From JALZKA01 sp963753385 (lineage in GTDB: Bacteria; Actinomycetota; Thermoleophilia; Solirubrobacterales; 70-9), in the NCBI GenBank assembly GCA_963753385.1, contig CAVWCC010000008.1, positions 248,001 to 312,000 on the forward strand: a DNA stretch of 64,000 bases, in the 5' to 3' direction. Below are positions 8,344-16,273 of this stretch, piece after piece. Numbering within the stretch: position 1 is the first letter of the stretch; every line of letters starts with the position of its first letter. The notes below the pieces were generated by a model. The model saw nothing but the letters and a program-made list of their open reading frames with translations. It was not told the DNA's origin and made no database searches. The position numbers and the translations under genes were made by a program.

Positions 8344-8769
8344 CTAGACCTGCTCGGCGAGGGAGGGATCGCCGGGCTCGCCCTCGTCCTCCCACTCGGC
8401 GAGCTCGCCGAGGCTCGCCGACTTGACCACCTTGAGGCCGAGGAGGGCGCACTTCATCCGGGTCGCCGAGATGTCGATCCCGAGCAGGTCGAGCACGAAC
8501 TCCTTCGGCAGCCGCAGGAGCTCCTCGGGCGTCTTGCCCTCGAGCTCCTCGGTCAGCATCGAGGTCGCCGCGGTCGAGATCGCGCAGCCCTTGCCCTCGA
8601 ACGAGACACCAGACACACGGCCGTCGTCGCCGAGCGTGATGTAGACGTGCTGCTCGTCGCCGCAGAACGGGTTCACGTCCTCGAAATCGAGGTCGAACTC
8701 CTCCGGCCGCCCGAAGTTCCGCGGGCGCTTGTAGTGGTCGAGGATGTTCTCGCGGTAGAGGTCGTCCAC
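8344..8769 (-). CDS. sufU: SufU-type zinc-dependent sulfurtransferase/scaffold
   Basis: 141 residues. It begins VDDLYRENILDHYKRPRN, the signature N-terminus of SufU/IscU-like proteins. It has the three Cys of the family: NPFCGDEQ (Cys-Gly-Asp), GKGCAIST and TRMKCALLGL. SufU accepts sulfur from SufS through a zinc site and passes it to SufBCD. The GTG at 8769 is chosen because it gives the standard N-terminus and lies 24 bp after the upstream oxidase stop. A much longer frame running through the same bases on this strand is an artefact of GC-rich DNA. Confidence 0.93.
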   Translation of the reverse strand: MDDLYRENILDHYKRPRNFGRPEEFDLDFEDVNPFCGDEQHVYITLGDDGRVSGVSFEGKGCAISTAATSMLTEELEGKTPEELLRLPKEFVLDLLGIDISATRMKCALLGLKVVKSASLGELAEWEDEGEPGDPSLAEQV

Positions 8770-8792
8770 ACACGAGAAGCTAGCGACCGGCG

Positions 8793-11201
8793 CTACTCGA
8801 TCCGCTCGGACGCGTACTCGGCGAGGGCCATCACGGTCATCTGCGGGTTGACGGTGATCGCGGCCGGGAACACGCTGGCGTCGCAGGCGTAGACGCCCGG
8901 GGCGTTCTGGACGCGGAAGTCCGGGTCGACCACGCCCTTGGCGGAGTCGGCGCTGATCGCGTTGCCGCCCTGCGGGTGCGAGGTGTGGAGCGTGATGTCG
9001 GTGTTGTCGCGGACCTGGGTGTCGAGGTCGTCGAGCGCGCCGGGCTCGGAATACGGGAGGAAGCGGAAGGTCGAGGCCATCACCCGAGTCGCGCCGGCGG
9101 CCAGGTGGATCCGGCCGGCGAGCTTCAGCCCGGCGACCAGGCGGCGGAGGTCGTCGGGATGGGGCTCGTACCGGAGCTTCATCCGCCCGCGCCAATCGAG
9201 GCTGACCCGAGCGCCCGGGCGGGTGCCGACGACCGAGCCGGTGCTCGCCATCCGGTCGTAGTGGCGCATGTTGCGGAAGTGGTCCCGGAACCAGCCCGGC
9301 ATGAACAGCGACTGCGCGCCCACCGGGTTGAACCAGGTCTCGAGCACCAGGCCGTCGTCGCTCGGCGGGCGGAGATAGTGCGAGATCTGCAGACCCGCGT
9401 ACGAGTCGAGCTTCTCGTCGTACTCGGCGGTGAGCGGCGCGCCCAGGTTCCACGAGAGCCCGCGGCCGACGTTCGCGCCGCCGAGGTTCGATCGCTGGAG
9501 GATGACGCTCGACGCCATGGTTCCGGCGGAGACGACGACGGTGTTGGCACTGACCCGGAGCCGGCGGCCGTCGCCCAGCCCGCATTCGACCTCGGCGGAG
9601 CCCCCGTTGCGAGGCGTCACCCGGTGGGCGCCGCACTCGCTGTAGATGCGCACCGCGTCGCCGAAGTCGGCTTGCGCTTTCGGCAGGGCATAGTCGAGGG
9701 CCGAGAGCTTGCGGCCGAACGGACAGCCGATGTTGCAGTAGCCGCAGCCCAGGCAATTCGAGATGTTCGCCTCGACGACGTCGAACTCGCCCGATCCGTC
9801 GAGCCCCAGCTCCCGGATCCCCTCGCGGAACTTGGCGGCTCCGCCCGCGAGCGTCCGGCGGGACGTCATCCGGTCGATCGGCACGAACTCGCGCAGCCGG
9901 GCGAACGCGGCCTGAAGCTCGGCCTCGTCGATTCCCGCGTTCAGGCCGTTGCCGTCGTTCCAGCGCTCGAGCACGTGCGGCGGGAGCTCGAAGCAGACCG
10001 CGTTGTTGACGACGGTGCTGCCGCCGACGCACTTGCCCTGCAGGACCTGGAAGCGCGCGTCGGTCGACATCTGCATCCCGCCGTCGGCGTAGAGGTTTGC
10101 GAACTGCGCCCGCTCGTTCTCGGTGAACTCGGCCGGATCGACGTGCCGGCCGCGCTCGACGATCAGGACCTCGCGCCCCTTGGCCGCAAGGCGGTTGGCG
10201 ATGATCGCCCCGGCCGCGCCGCTGCCGATCACGACCACGTCGGCCGTGGTCCGCTCCGAATCGATCTCGGCGGGCGTTCGGACACGCAGCGGCGGGAACG
10301 GCCGCTCGGCCAGCTCGGACGGCAGGCCGCCGCCCTGGCGCTCGGAGAAGGGCACGTAGCCGGTCGCCTCGGCCGTGCGCGGGTCCGAGTAGTAGCCGAT
10401 GAAGGTGAGCTGCTGGGCGGCGAACATCATCGATTGGACCAGGCGCCGGAGGAAGCCTGGCAGCCGGCGCTCGGCGACGTCGGCGATGAAGCAACGCTCG
10501 ATGAAGGCGATCCGGCGCTCGGCGGACATCACCGGGAAGGGAGCCCGCAGGCGAAGCATGGGATAGATCCAGAGCGCGGTCAGGGCGAGTTTCGCGTCGC
10601 GCTTCTCTTCGGCCGGGAACGACCACAGGTACTCGTCGACGTTGGCCGCGACCTCCTCCGCGGTGATCTGCTCCTCGTCACCCATCACCAACACGTCGGC
10701 GAGCGCCACCAGCGTCCGGTGCTGGTGCGGGGCCAGATAGCGCAGCGTGTAGCGCGCCCGTTCGGCGCTGCGCTGCGCCCAGGCGAGCGCCGCGGTGACC
10801 GTCACGGCCAGCCCCAGCCAAATCCAGAACACGGTCATCGCGTCCGGCGGTTCGAGCCCGAACGGTGCGGCGAACGAGCCCTGGATCGTCTCGGTGTTGC
10901 CTAGCCAGAGCGAGATCAGCAGCCCGCTGATGATCAGGACATGCGCGCCGATTACCACCTGAACGGCCCACATGTGCCTCCGCAGGTCGGCGACGGCGAC
11001 GACGCACAGCACGGCGAACGTTCCGTCCTTGGCGAGCGAGTTGGCGACGAACGGGAACTCCGATCCCGGGTCGGGCAGCACTCCCTGAAGCACGTAGGAG
11101 ACCGCGAGGCCCAGGAAGACGAACGTCAGGATCTGCAGGAACCGGCGCAGTCGAAGCTCCTCCCTGGTCAGCTCGTCCTCGATCCGACTCACCCCCGTCA
11201 C
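8793..11201 (-). CDS. GMC-family oxidoreductase with N-terminal membrane domain
   Basis: 802 residues. The N-terminal 150 residues hold three to four hydrophobic helices. A helical region around 160-260 resembles gluconate 2-dehydrogenase subunit 3-like domains. The FAD-binding GMC domain starts at VVVIGSGAAGAIIANRLA and ends with HTSHPQGGNAIS and ITVNPQMTVMA, which hold the catalytic His/Asn region. NCLGCGYCNIGCPFGRK is a Cys cluster seen in some long-chain alcohol oxidases and could bind a metal or cluster. The substrate is probably a sterol, alcohol or lipid. The gene sits between the two halves of the suf cluster, 24 bp upstream of sufU. Confidence 0.85.
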   Translation of the reverse strand: MTGVSRIEDELTREELRLRRFLQILTFVFLGLAVSYVLQGVLPDPGSEFPFVANSLAKDGTFAVLCVVAVADLRRHMWAVQVVIGAHVLIISGLLISLWLGNTETIQGSFAAPFGLEPPDAMTVFWIWLGLAVTVTAALAWAQRSAERARYTLRYLAPHQHRTLVALADVLVMGDEEQITAEEVAANVDEYLWSFPAEEKRDAKLALTALWIYPMLRLRAPFPVMSAERRIAFIERCFIADVAERRLPGFLRRLVQSMMFAAQQLTFIGYYSDPRTAEATGYVPFSERQGGGLPSELAERPFPPLRVRTPAEIDSERTTADVVVIGSGAAGAIIANRLAAKGREVLIVERGRHVDPAEFTENERAQFANLYADGGMQMSTDARFQVLQGKCVGGSTVVNNAVCFELPPHVLERWNDGNGLNAGIDEAELQAAFARLREFVPIDRMTSRRTLAGGAAKFREGIRELGLDGSGEFDVVEANISNCLGCGYCNIGCPFGRKLSALDYALPKAQADFGDAVRIYSECGAHRVTPRNGGSAEVECGLGDGRRLRVSANTVVVSAGTMASSVILQRSNLGGANVGRGLSWNLGAPLTAEYDEKLDSYAGLQISHYLRPPSDDGLVLETWFNPVGAQSLFMPGWFRDHFRNMRHYDRMASTGSVVGTRPGARVSLDWRGRMKLRYEPHPDDLRRLVAGLKLAGRIHLAAGATRVMASTFRFLPYSEPGALDDLDTQVRDNTDITLHTSHPQGGNAISADSAKGVVDPDFRVQNAPGVYACDASVFPAAITVNPQMTVMALAEYASERIE

Positions 11202-11217
11202 GCGATCCTCCCGTCTC

Positions 11218-11643
11218 TCAGGTCGTCCGCTTTGCCTCCGTCGGCGACCCGATCGCGCGCGTCGCCGCCGCGCGATCGTAGAACTCCTGCACCTTCACGC
11301 ATAGCTCGCCCTCGAACGTAAACACCTGGCAGATCTCGTCGGAGATCGATAGGCCGCTGTGGGCGCCGGTGCCCGAGCGCTTCGTGACCACCAGCACTTG
11401 CGGGAGCGCCTCGATCAGCTCCTGAATGTCGAACTCGAGCTGTCCGACGGCCGCGCGCCAGCGGTCCCAGAAGGCGATGACCTCGTCGTGACCTCGGTAG
11501 TGACCGGGCTCGGGGTCCGTGGGCGGGGTGATCCACTCCACATCGGGCGAGAGGTGCTCGAGCACCCAGGAGCGGTCACCGGCGTTCCAGGCCTCGTATC
11601 CCCTCCGGATCAGGTCGGCATAGCGCTCCGACACACAGACCAT
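11218..11643 (-). CDS. SnoaL-like/NTF2-fold protein
   Basis: 141 residues. The pattern RYADLIRRGYEAWNAGD, then LSPDVEWITPP, GHDEVIAFWDRW and a C-terminal VFTFEGELCVKVQEFYD is typical of SnoaL-like proteins (ketosteroid isomerase/NTF2 fold). These act as small isomerases, cyclases or binding proteins, and the substrate cannot be inferred. The ATG at 11643 gives the conserved N-terminus. The gene ends 16 bp before the GMC oxidase start on the same strand, so the two are probably co-transcribed. Confidence 0.75.
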   Translation of the reverse strand: MVCVSERYADLIRRGYEAWNAGDRSWVLEHLSPDVEWITPPTDPEPGHYRGHDEVIAFWDRWRAAVGQLEFDIQELIEALPQVLVVTKRSGTGAHSGLSISDEICQVFTFEGELCVKVQEFYDRAAATRAIGSPTEAKRTT

Positions 11644-11679
11644 CGTAGACCCTGAAACCGGCGTAGACTCGGCCGGGCG

Positions 11680-11967
11680 ATGGGCATGACGCTTCTCATC
11701 GTCATCCTGGGGGTGCTGGCGATCCTCATGGTCGGCGTTCTGGTCGTGGGCCGGAACCCCGGCGGGCGTCGTCGGCCGCCACGATCGATCTCGGGCATGG
11801 CCGAGCGTGAGGCCGCCGCCGCCGCGCAGTTCGAGATCGAGGAGCACGACATCGAGGAGATGATCGAGGCGAGGAACGCGCTGCGGGCGCGGATCGGGCG
11901 CCCGCCGATCGGCGACGAGCTGGCCGACGAAGTTCGCGGCGAACCCTCTGATCAGGCCGAGAGCTGA
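11680..11967 (+). CDS. Small membrane protein with charged C-terminal domain
   Basis: 95 residues: one N-terminal hydrophobic helix (residues 3-23), a basic linker (GRRRPPR), then an acidic helix (EIEEHDIEEMIEARN) and ARIGRPPIGDELADEV. A TAGACT -10 box lies 10 nt before the ATG. It is the only plus-strand gene inside the minus-strand suf region, and it ends 7 bp before the convergent sufS stop. Its layout (membrane helix plus RxGRPPxxDEL-like tail) is echoed by the protein encoded at 42370-42834, which suggests a loose family. Function unknown. Confidence 0.6.
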   Translation: MGMTLLIVILGVLAILMVGVLVVGRNPGGRRRPPRSISGMAEREAAAAAQFEIEEHDIEEMIEARNALRARIGRPPIGDELADEVRGEPSDQAES

Positions 11968-11974
11968 TCCGGTC

Positions 11975-13219
11975 TCAGACGCCGAACACGCGCCGCGCGT
12001 CGACCAGGCCCTCGATGAGCCGGTCGATCTCGCCGGTCGTCGTGTAGACGCCGAACGAGGCGCGGGCGGTCGCGGCGACGCCGAGCCGGTCCATCAGCGG
12101 CTGGGCGCAGTGGTGGCCCGCGCGGACCGCCACGCCGTGGCGGTCGAGGATCTCGGAGACGTCGTGCGCATGGACGCCGGCGAGCTCGAACGAGACCGGT
12201 CCGATGCGCCCCGGCACCGGGCCGGCGCCGTAGATCGTCAGCCCCGGCACCTCTCCGAGCCGCTCCATCGCGTAGGCCGCGATCTCGCGCTCGTGCGCGG
12301 TGACGGCGTCCATGCCGATGGCGTCGAGCCAGCGGAGCGCCGCGGCGAAGCCGATCGCCTGGGTGATCGCGGGGGTGCCGGCTTCGAAGCGGGCGGGCGG
12401 GTCGGCGTACGTCGTTCCCGTCGTCGTGACCTTGCGGATCATCGAGCCGCCGCCGAGGAACGGCGGCATCCCGCGCAGCAGGTCGAGTCGAGCCCAGAGG
12501 GCGCCGATTCCGGTCGGGCCGTAGGCCTTGTGGCCGGTCAGCGCGTAGAAGTCCACGCCCAGCTCGGCGACGTCCACGGCGAGCTTCGGCGCGCCCTGCG
12601 CCCCGTCCGCGATCACCAGGGCTCCGGCCTCGTGGGCAAGCCGGGAGATCTCGGCCAGGGGGTTCAGCGTGCCGAGCACGTTCGAGACATGCGCAACCGC
12701 GACGAGCTTCGGGCCGTGCTCGAGCAGCGCGGCGAGCGCGTCCATGTCGAGCGAGCCGTCGTCCAGCACCGGGACCCAGTCGATCTCGGCCCCGACGCGC
12801 TCGGCGAGCTGCTGCCAGGGGACGATGTTCGAGTGGTGCTCCATCTCGGTGAGCACCATCCGGTCGCCGGCGCCCACGTTCGCGTCGCCCCACGAGCGGG
12901 CGACCAGGTTGATCGCCTCGGTCGCGTTGCGGACGAAGATCACCTCGCGCAGGTCGGTCGCGCCGAGGTGGTCGGCGACCGTCGCCCGTGCGCCCTCGTA
13001 GGCGGCAGTGGCCTCCGCGGACAGCGTGTGCGATCCGCGGTGGACGTTCGAGTGGTGTGAGCGCTCGTACCGGTCGACCGCCTGGATCGAGGCCAGCACG
13101 CGCTGAGACGAGGCGCCGGAGTCGAGGTAGGCGAGCGGCTTCCCGTTGACCTCGCGGGCCAGCGCCGGGAAGGCCTCGCGGACCTTCTCCAGGGGGAAGC
13201 TGGCCGCCGAGACCTCCAT
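11975..13219 (-). CDS. sufS: Cysteine desulfurase SufS
   Basis: 414 residues, a class V aminotransferase fold. The PLP lysine lies in LTGHKAYGPTGIGALW and the catalytic Cys in RAGHHCAQPLMDRLG, the short-loop group II (SufS) arrangement. It removes sulfur from cysteine and passes it to SufU. The gene follows sufC by 55 bp, and that spacer is entirely filled by a two-hairpin element running from the sufC stop to the sufS ATG. Its own promoter is not obvious, so read-through from rrf2-sufC is likely. Confidence 0.96.
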   Translation of the reverse strand: MEVSAASFPLEKVREAFPALAREVNGKPLAYLDSGASSQRVLASIQAVDRYERSHHSNVHRGSHTLSAEATAAYEGARATVADHLGATDLREVIFVRNATEAINLVARSWGDANVGAGDRMVLTEMEHHSNIVPWQQLAERVGAEIDWVPVLDDGSLDMDALAALLEHGPKLVAVAHVSNVLGTLNPLAEISRLAHEAGALVIADGAQGAPKLAVDVAELGVDFYALTGHKAYGPTGIGALWARLDLLRGMPPFLGGGSMIRKVTTTGTTYADPPARFEAGTPAITQAIGFAAALRWLDAIGMDAVTAHEREIAAYAMERLGEVPGLTIYGAGPVPGRIGPVSFELAGVHAHDVSEILDRHGVAVRAGHHCAQPLMDRLGVAATARASFGVYTTTGEIDRLIEGLVDARRVFGV

Positions 13220-13277
13220 CAGATAGGCCGCCTCAACAACGGCGGGGCTCCGCTCCGTCCTGACGGACTCCGCGTCA
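13220..13277 (-). repeat. Two-hairpin intergenic element, copy F (sufC-sufS)
   Basis: On the minus strand this runs exactly from the sufC stop codon TGA to the base before the sufS ATG. Hairpin 1 is TCCGT-CAGG-ACGGA. Hairpin 2 is CCGCC-GTTGTTGA-GGCGG. The end CCTATCTG touches the ATG. Copies D (17341-17397) and E (20026-20083) share the same order. In D hairpin 2 is CCGGC/GCCGG, a compensatory change, so the fold rather than the sequence appears to be kept. Confidence 0.6.
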
Positions 13278-14039
13278 CAGGGTCGCCTCGACCTCCTGCG
13301 TGATCCAGCCGTAGCCCTTCTCCTCGAGCTCCGTGACGAGCTCGGGGCCGCCCTCCTTCACGATCCGTCCGCCGGACATCACATGCACCTTGTCCGGCTT
13401 GATCAGGTGCAGGATCCGCTGGTAGTGCGTGATGATGAGCGTGCCCATCTCGGGGCCCGCGATGGTGTTGACGCCCTCGGCGACGATCCGCAGCGCGTCG
13501 ATGTCGAGGCCGGAGTCGGTCTCGTCGAGCACGGCGAGCTCGGGCTTCAGCATCGCGAGCTGGAGCACCTCCATCCGCTTCTTCTCGCCGCCGGAGAAGC
13601 CGTCGTTCACGTAGCGGCTCGAGAACTCGCGCGGGATGTTGACCAGCTCCATCGCGGTCTCGGTCTCGGCCCTGAAGTCCTTGAGCTTGATCTCGGGCTC
13701 GCCGCGGGCGTCGCGGTGGGCATTGACCGCCATGCGCAGGTACTTGGCGACGGTCACGCCGGGGATCGCCACCGGGTACTGGAACGCCATGAACAACCCC
13801 ATCCGCGAGCGGTCCTCGGGGGCTGCCTCGGTGATGTCCTCGCCCTTGAAGTTGATCGTCCCCTCGGTGATCTCGAGGCCCGGGTGCCCCATGATCACGT
13901 TCGCGAGGGTGGACTTGCCGGAGCCGTTCGGCCCCATCAGGGCGTGGATCTCGCCCTTCGAGACCTCGAGGTCGAGGCCCTGGAGGATCTCCTTGTCCTC
14001 GGCGGAGACGTGCAGGTTGTGGATTTCGAGGTCGGCCAT
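13275..14039 (-). CDS. sufC: Fe-S assembly ATPase SufC
   Basis: 254 residues of ABC ATPase. Walker A is GPNGSGKST near residue 37, and the signature FSGGEKKRMEVLQL is the SufC-specific form. Walker B follows with VLDETDSGLDIDAL. SufC hydrolyses ATP to drive conformational change in SufBC2D. It lies 43 bp downstream of the Rrf2 regulator gene, with a heptamer repeat (14048-14071) in the gap. Confidence 0.96.
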   Translation of the reverse strand: MADLEIHNLHVSAEDKEILQGLDLEVSKGEIHALMGPNGSGKSTLANVIMGHPGLEITEGTINFKGEDITEAAPEDRSRMGLFMAFQYPVAIPGVTVAKYLRMAVNAHRDARGEPEIKLKDFRAETETAMELVNIPREFSSRYVNDGFSGGEKKRMEVLQLAMLKPELAVLDETDSGLDIDALRIVAEGVNTIAGPEMGTLIITHYQRILHLIKPDKVHVMSGGRIVKEGGPELVTELEEKGYGWITQEVEATL

Positions 14040-14047
14040 TTAGCTCC

Positions 14048-14071
14048 AGTTCTCAGTTCACAGTTCTCAGT
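14048..14071. repeat. Heptamer repeat (AGTTCTC/AGTTCAC)
   Basis: Three units of 7 bp (AGTTCTC, AGTTCAC, AGTTCTC) plus AGT fill the gap between rrf2 and sufC. Two other intergenic sites in the window show different heptamers that also begin with AG: 27717-27733 and 48965-48992. Confidence 0.6.
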
Positions 14072-14082
14072 GGCGGGCGGGG

Positions 14083-14571
14083 CTACGCGACCGACTCCGC
14101 GACAGCCGGCCGCTCGTCGGTCGCCTCGGCGAACTCGACCAGGTCGGCGAGGCTCGTGCCGGCGAGCGCCTTGGTCACACCTCCGTGGACGCGCGTCCAG
14201 AGGAACTTGGTGGCGCAGGCGCGGTCGCCGTCCGACTCGTGCGAGCAGAGCACACGGCCCTCCGGGTCGGTGTGGAAGCACTCCATCGGGGCGATCGGCC
14301 CCTCGAGCGCCTGGACGACGTCGAGCATCGCGATCTCGGCTGCCGGCTTGGCGAGGCGATACCCGCCGTGGGCGCCGCGGACCGAGCTGACCAGCCCGGC
14401 CTGCCTGAGCTTCGCGACCAGGTGCTCGAGGTACGAGAGCGGCAGCGCCTCGGCGTCGGCGACCGCGGTCAAGGAGACCGGCGCCGCGGAGCCGGGGTCG
14501 GGGGTGTCCGTCCGGCGCCCGAGCTCGACCATCAGGCGCACTCCGTACTCGGCTTTGGTCGAGAACAGCAT
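14083..14571 (-). CDS. Rrf2-family (IscR/SufR-like) iron-sulfur regulator
   Basis: 162 residues. An N-terminal winged helix (FSTKAEYGVRLMVELG, SYLEHLVAKLRQAGLVSS) is followed by three Cys in ECFHTDPEGRVLCSH and DRACATKF, matching the Cys spacing region that ligates a [2Fe-2S] cluster in IscR-type sensors. The gene heads the suf run, so it most likely senses cluster status and represses suf. A TAGGAT -10 box is 9 nt before the ATG. The half-site CCGACTCG just upstream is shared with the palindrome before the ferredoxin gene, which suggests autoregulation. Confidence 0.88.
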   Translation of the reverse strand: MLFSTKAEYGVRLMVELGRRTDTPDPGSAAPVSLTAVADAEALPLSYLEHLVAKLRQAGLVSSVRGAHGGYRLAKPAAEIAMLDVVQALEGPIAPMECFHTDPEGRVLCSHESDGDRACATKFLWTRVHGGVTKALAGTSLADLVEFAEATDERPAVAESVA

Positions 14572-14627
14572 CGGAAAGAAATCCTAGCGAGTCGGTCGGT
14601 TATCGAGGAAAGGATAAGTTCAGGCCC
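14572..14627. promoter_or_regulatory. Divergent promoter region, rrf2 / methyltransferase
   Basis: This 56-bp gap holds two outward promoters. On the minus strand TAGGAT (14581-14586) lies 9 nt before the Rrf2 ATG. On the plus strand TAAGTT (14615-14620) lies 7 nt before the methyltransferase ATG. Between them is CCGACTCG on the minus strand (14588-14595), identical to the core of the IscR-like palindrome at 8302-8324. No good -35 box is visible for either promoter. Confidence 0.5.
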
Positions 14628-15437
14628 ATGGAGCTCAGCGAAGCGAAGCAGCGGGCGAAGGCGACGTGGGCGGCGGGGGACTACGACGGGATCGTCGACT
14701 ACATCTGGGAGGTCGGGGGAGACCTGGTGAGCCGGGTTGGTGTGAGCTCGGGGGAGACCGTTCTCGACGTCGCGTGCGGCACCGGCAACGCGACGATCCC
14801 GGCGGCGCAGGCCGGCGCTCGCACGACCGGGCTCGACATCACGCCTGAGCTGCTGGAGGGTGCCCGGCGCCGCGCGGCCGACGCCGGCGTCGAGATCGAG
14901 TGGATCGAGGGGGACGCGGAGAACCTCCCGTTCGAAGCTGGGAGCTTCGACGTCGGCCTCTCGACGTTCGGCTGCATGTTCGCGCCGGACCACAAGCGGG
15001 CCGCGGACGAGATCGCTCGCGTCCTGCGTCCGGGCGGACGAGTCGGCATCGCCGCCTGGACACCCGACGGGGGCATCGGCCAGTTCTTCCAGCGGCTGAG
15101 CGCGTTTGGCCCGCCGCCTCCTCCGGGCTTCCTGCCGCCCCCGCTGTGGGGCACGCGCGACCACGTCACCCAGCTGTTCGCGGGCACCGGCGTCGAGCCT
15201 CGTTTCGAGGAGAGCGCGGTGCATTTCGAGTTCGAATCTGCCGAGGCCGCGGCCGAGGAGTACTCGACCAAGTTCGGCCCGATCGTGATGCTCCGCCAGA
15301 TGCTCGAGCCGGAGGGCCGCTGGGACGAGGCCCGCGCGGCGCTGCTCGACTACTACCGCGAGGGCGAGGAGAGCGAAGGCGGCAAGGTCGCGATCACCGG
15401 CGAGTACCTGATCACGCTCGGCGCGAAGGCCGAGTAG
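14628..15437 (+). CDS. Class I SAM-dependent methyltransferase
   Basis: 269 residues. Motif I is VLDVACGTGNATIPAA (near residue 45), followed by the acidic GLDITPELL, EGDAENLPF and VLRPGGRVGIAAW. This is the UbiE/COQ5-like Methyltransf_11 layout. The C-terminal half has an aromatic substrate region without a family-specific mark, so the acceptor is unknown. It is divergent from rrf2 and ends ahead of a strong hairpin. Probably leaderless (TAAGTT, 7 nt). Confidence 0.85.
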   Translation: MELSEAKQRAKATWAAGDYDGIVDYIWEVGGDLVSRVGVSSGETVLDVACGTGNATIPAAQAGARTTGLDITPELLEGARRRAADAGVEIEWIEGDAENLPFEAGSFDVGLSTFGCMFAPDHKRAADEIARVLRPGGRVGIAAWTPDGGIGQFFQRLSAFGPPPPPGFLPPPLWGTRDHVTQLFAGTGVEPRFEESAVHFEFESAEAAAEEYSTKFGPIVMLRQMLEPEGRWDEARAALLDYYREGEESEGGKVAITGEYLITLGAKAE

Positions 15438-15490
15438 GACCTAGCGCCGCCAGCAGCCGCGCGCTTACTCCGGGACGTCCGGCGAAACGC

Positions 15491-15529
15491 GAGCGGGATT
15501 GAGGGTCATATAGACCCCGAATCCCGCTC
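15491..15529. terminator. Strong bidirectional hairpin between convergent genes
   Basis: A perfect 10-bp stem (GAGCGGGATT with AATCCCGCTC) encloses a 2x2 internal loop and a 5-bp inner stem (GGGTC/GACCC) with an ATATA loop. It lies between the ends of the methyltransferase and the response regulator, so it probably terminates both. There is no long T-run on either side. The remaining sequence from 15530 to 15639 shows no gene that I can support. Confidence 0.65.
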
Positions 15530-15639
15530 TCGATGCGGAAACGCCCGCCGGACTTTGCCCCCTTCACCGCCCTCCGAGCGGCGACGCAGGACGCACACGC
15601 CTCGCGCGAGACCGCCACGGCCAACGCGACCGCGAGCCC

Positions 15640-16269
15640 TTACGGCTCGATCAGGCCCTTGCGGATCGCGTACCGCACCAGCTCGACCCGGTCGCGCATG
15701 CCGAGCTTGCGCATCGCGTTCGAGCGGTGGTTCTCGACCGTCTTCTCGGAGAGGTGGAGGATCCCCGCGATCTCCTTGTTGGTATGCGCCTCGGCGACCA
15801 TCTTCACGACCTCCTGCTCGCGCGGGGTCAGGTCGTCGGAGCGCTCTGCGCCCTCGCCCAGCACGTCCTTGATCAGCGCGCGCTGGGCGGCTGGCGTCAG
15901 GAACGGCTCGCCCTTCTCGACGGCACGGACGGCCTCCATCAGGTCGGCATCGGCCTGGGCCTTCAGCACATAGCCCGAGGCTCCGGCCTTGAGCGCTTCG
16001 AAGAGGTAGCGGTCGTCGTCGTACATCGAGAGGATCAGGACCGCGACCTCCGGCGTCTGCTCCTTGATCTCACGCGTCGCCTGGAGCCCGGTCAGCTTCG
16101 GCATCTTCACGTCGAGGATCGCGAGGTCCGGCTTCTCGCGGATCACCATGTCGCGCGCCTCGGCGCCGTCGGACGCCTCGCCCACGACCTGGATGTCCGC
16201 TTGCCGCTCGAGCAGCATCCGCACACCGGAGCGGACGATCCCGTGATCGTCTGCGATGACCACTCGCAT
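15640..16269 (-). CDS. NarL/LuxR-family response regulator
   Basis: 209 residues from the ATG at 16269. Receiver domain: VVIADDHGIVRSGV (acidic pair), phospho-acceptor Asp in DLAILDVKMP, and Lys in GYVLKAQAD. C-terminal LuxR helix-turn-helix: TPREQEVVKMVAEAHTNKEI and SEKTVENHRSNAMRKL. It begins 5 bp after the kinase stop, so this start is preferred over 16335, which would overlap the kinase by 62 bp. It should bind DNA when phosphorylated by the neighbouring kinase. Targets unknown. Confidence 0.9.
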   Translation of the reverse strand: MRVVIADDHGIVRSGVRMLLERQADIQVVGEASDGAEARDMVIREKPDLAILDVKMPKLTGLQATREIKEQTPEVAVLILSMYDDDRYLFEALKAGASGYVLKAQADADLMEAVRAVEKGEPFLTPAAQRALIKDVLGEGAERSDDLTPREQEVVKMVAEAHTNKEIAGILHLSEKTVENHRSNAMRKLGMRDRVELVRYAIRKGLIEP

Positions 16270-16273
16270 TGGC

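Noticed and set aside
8344..10626. A 760-codon open frame on the minus strand overlapping the GMC oxidase
   Set aside because: Only its last 141 codons (SufU) make sense. The upstream part is an Arg/Pro-rich shadow of the GMC gene in another frame.
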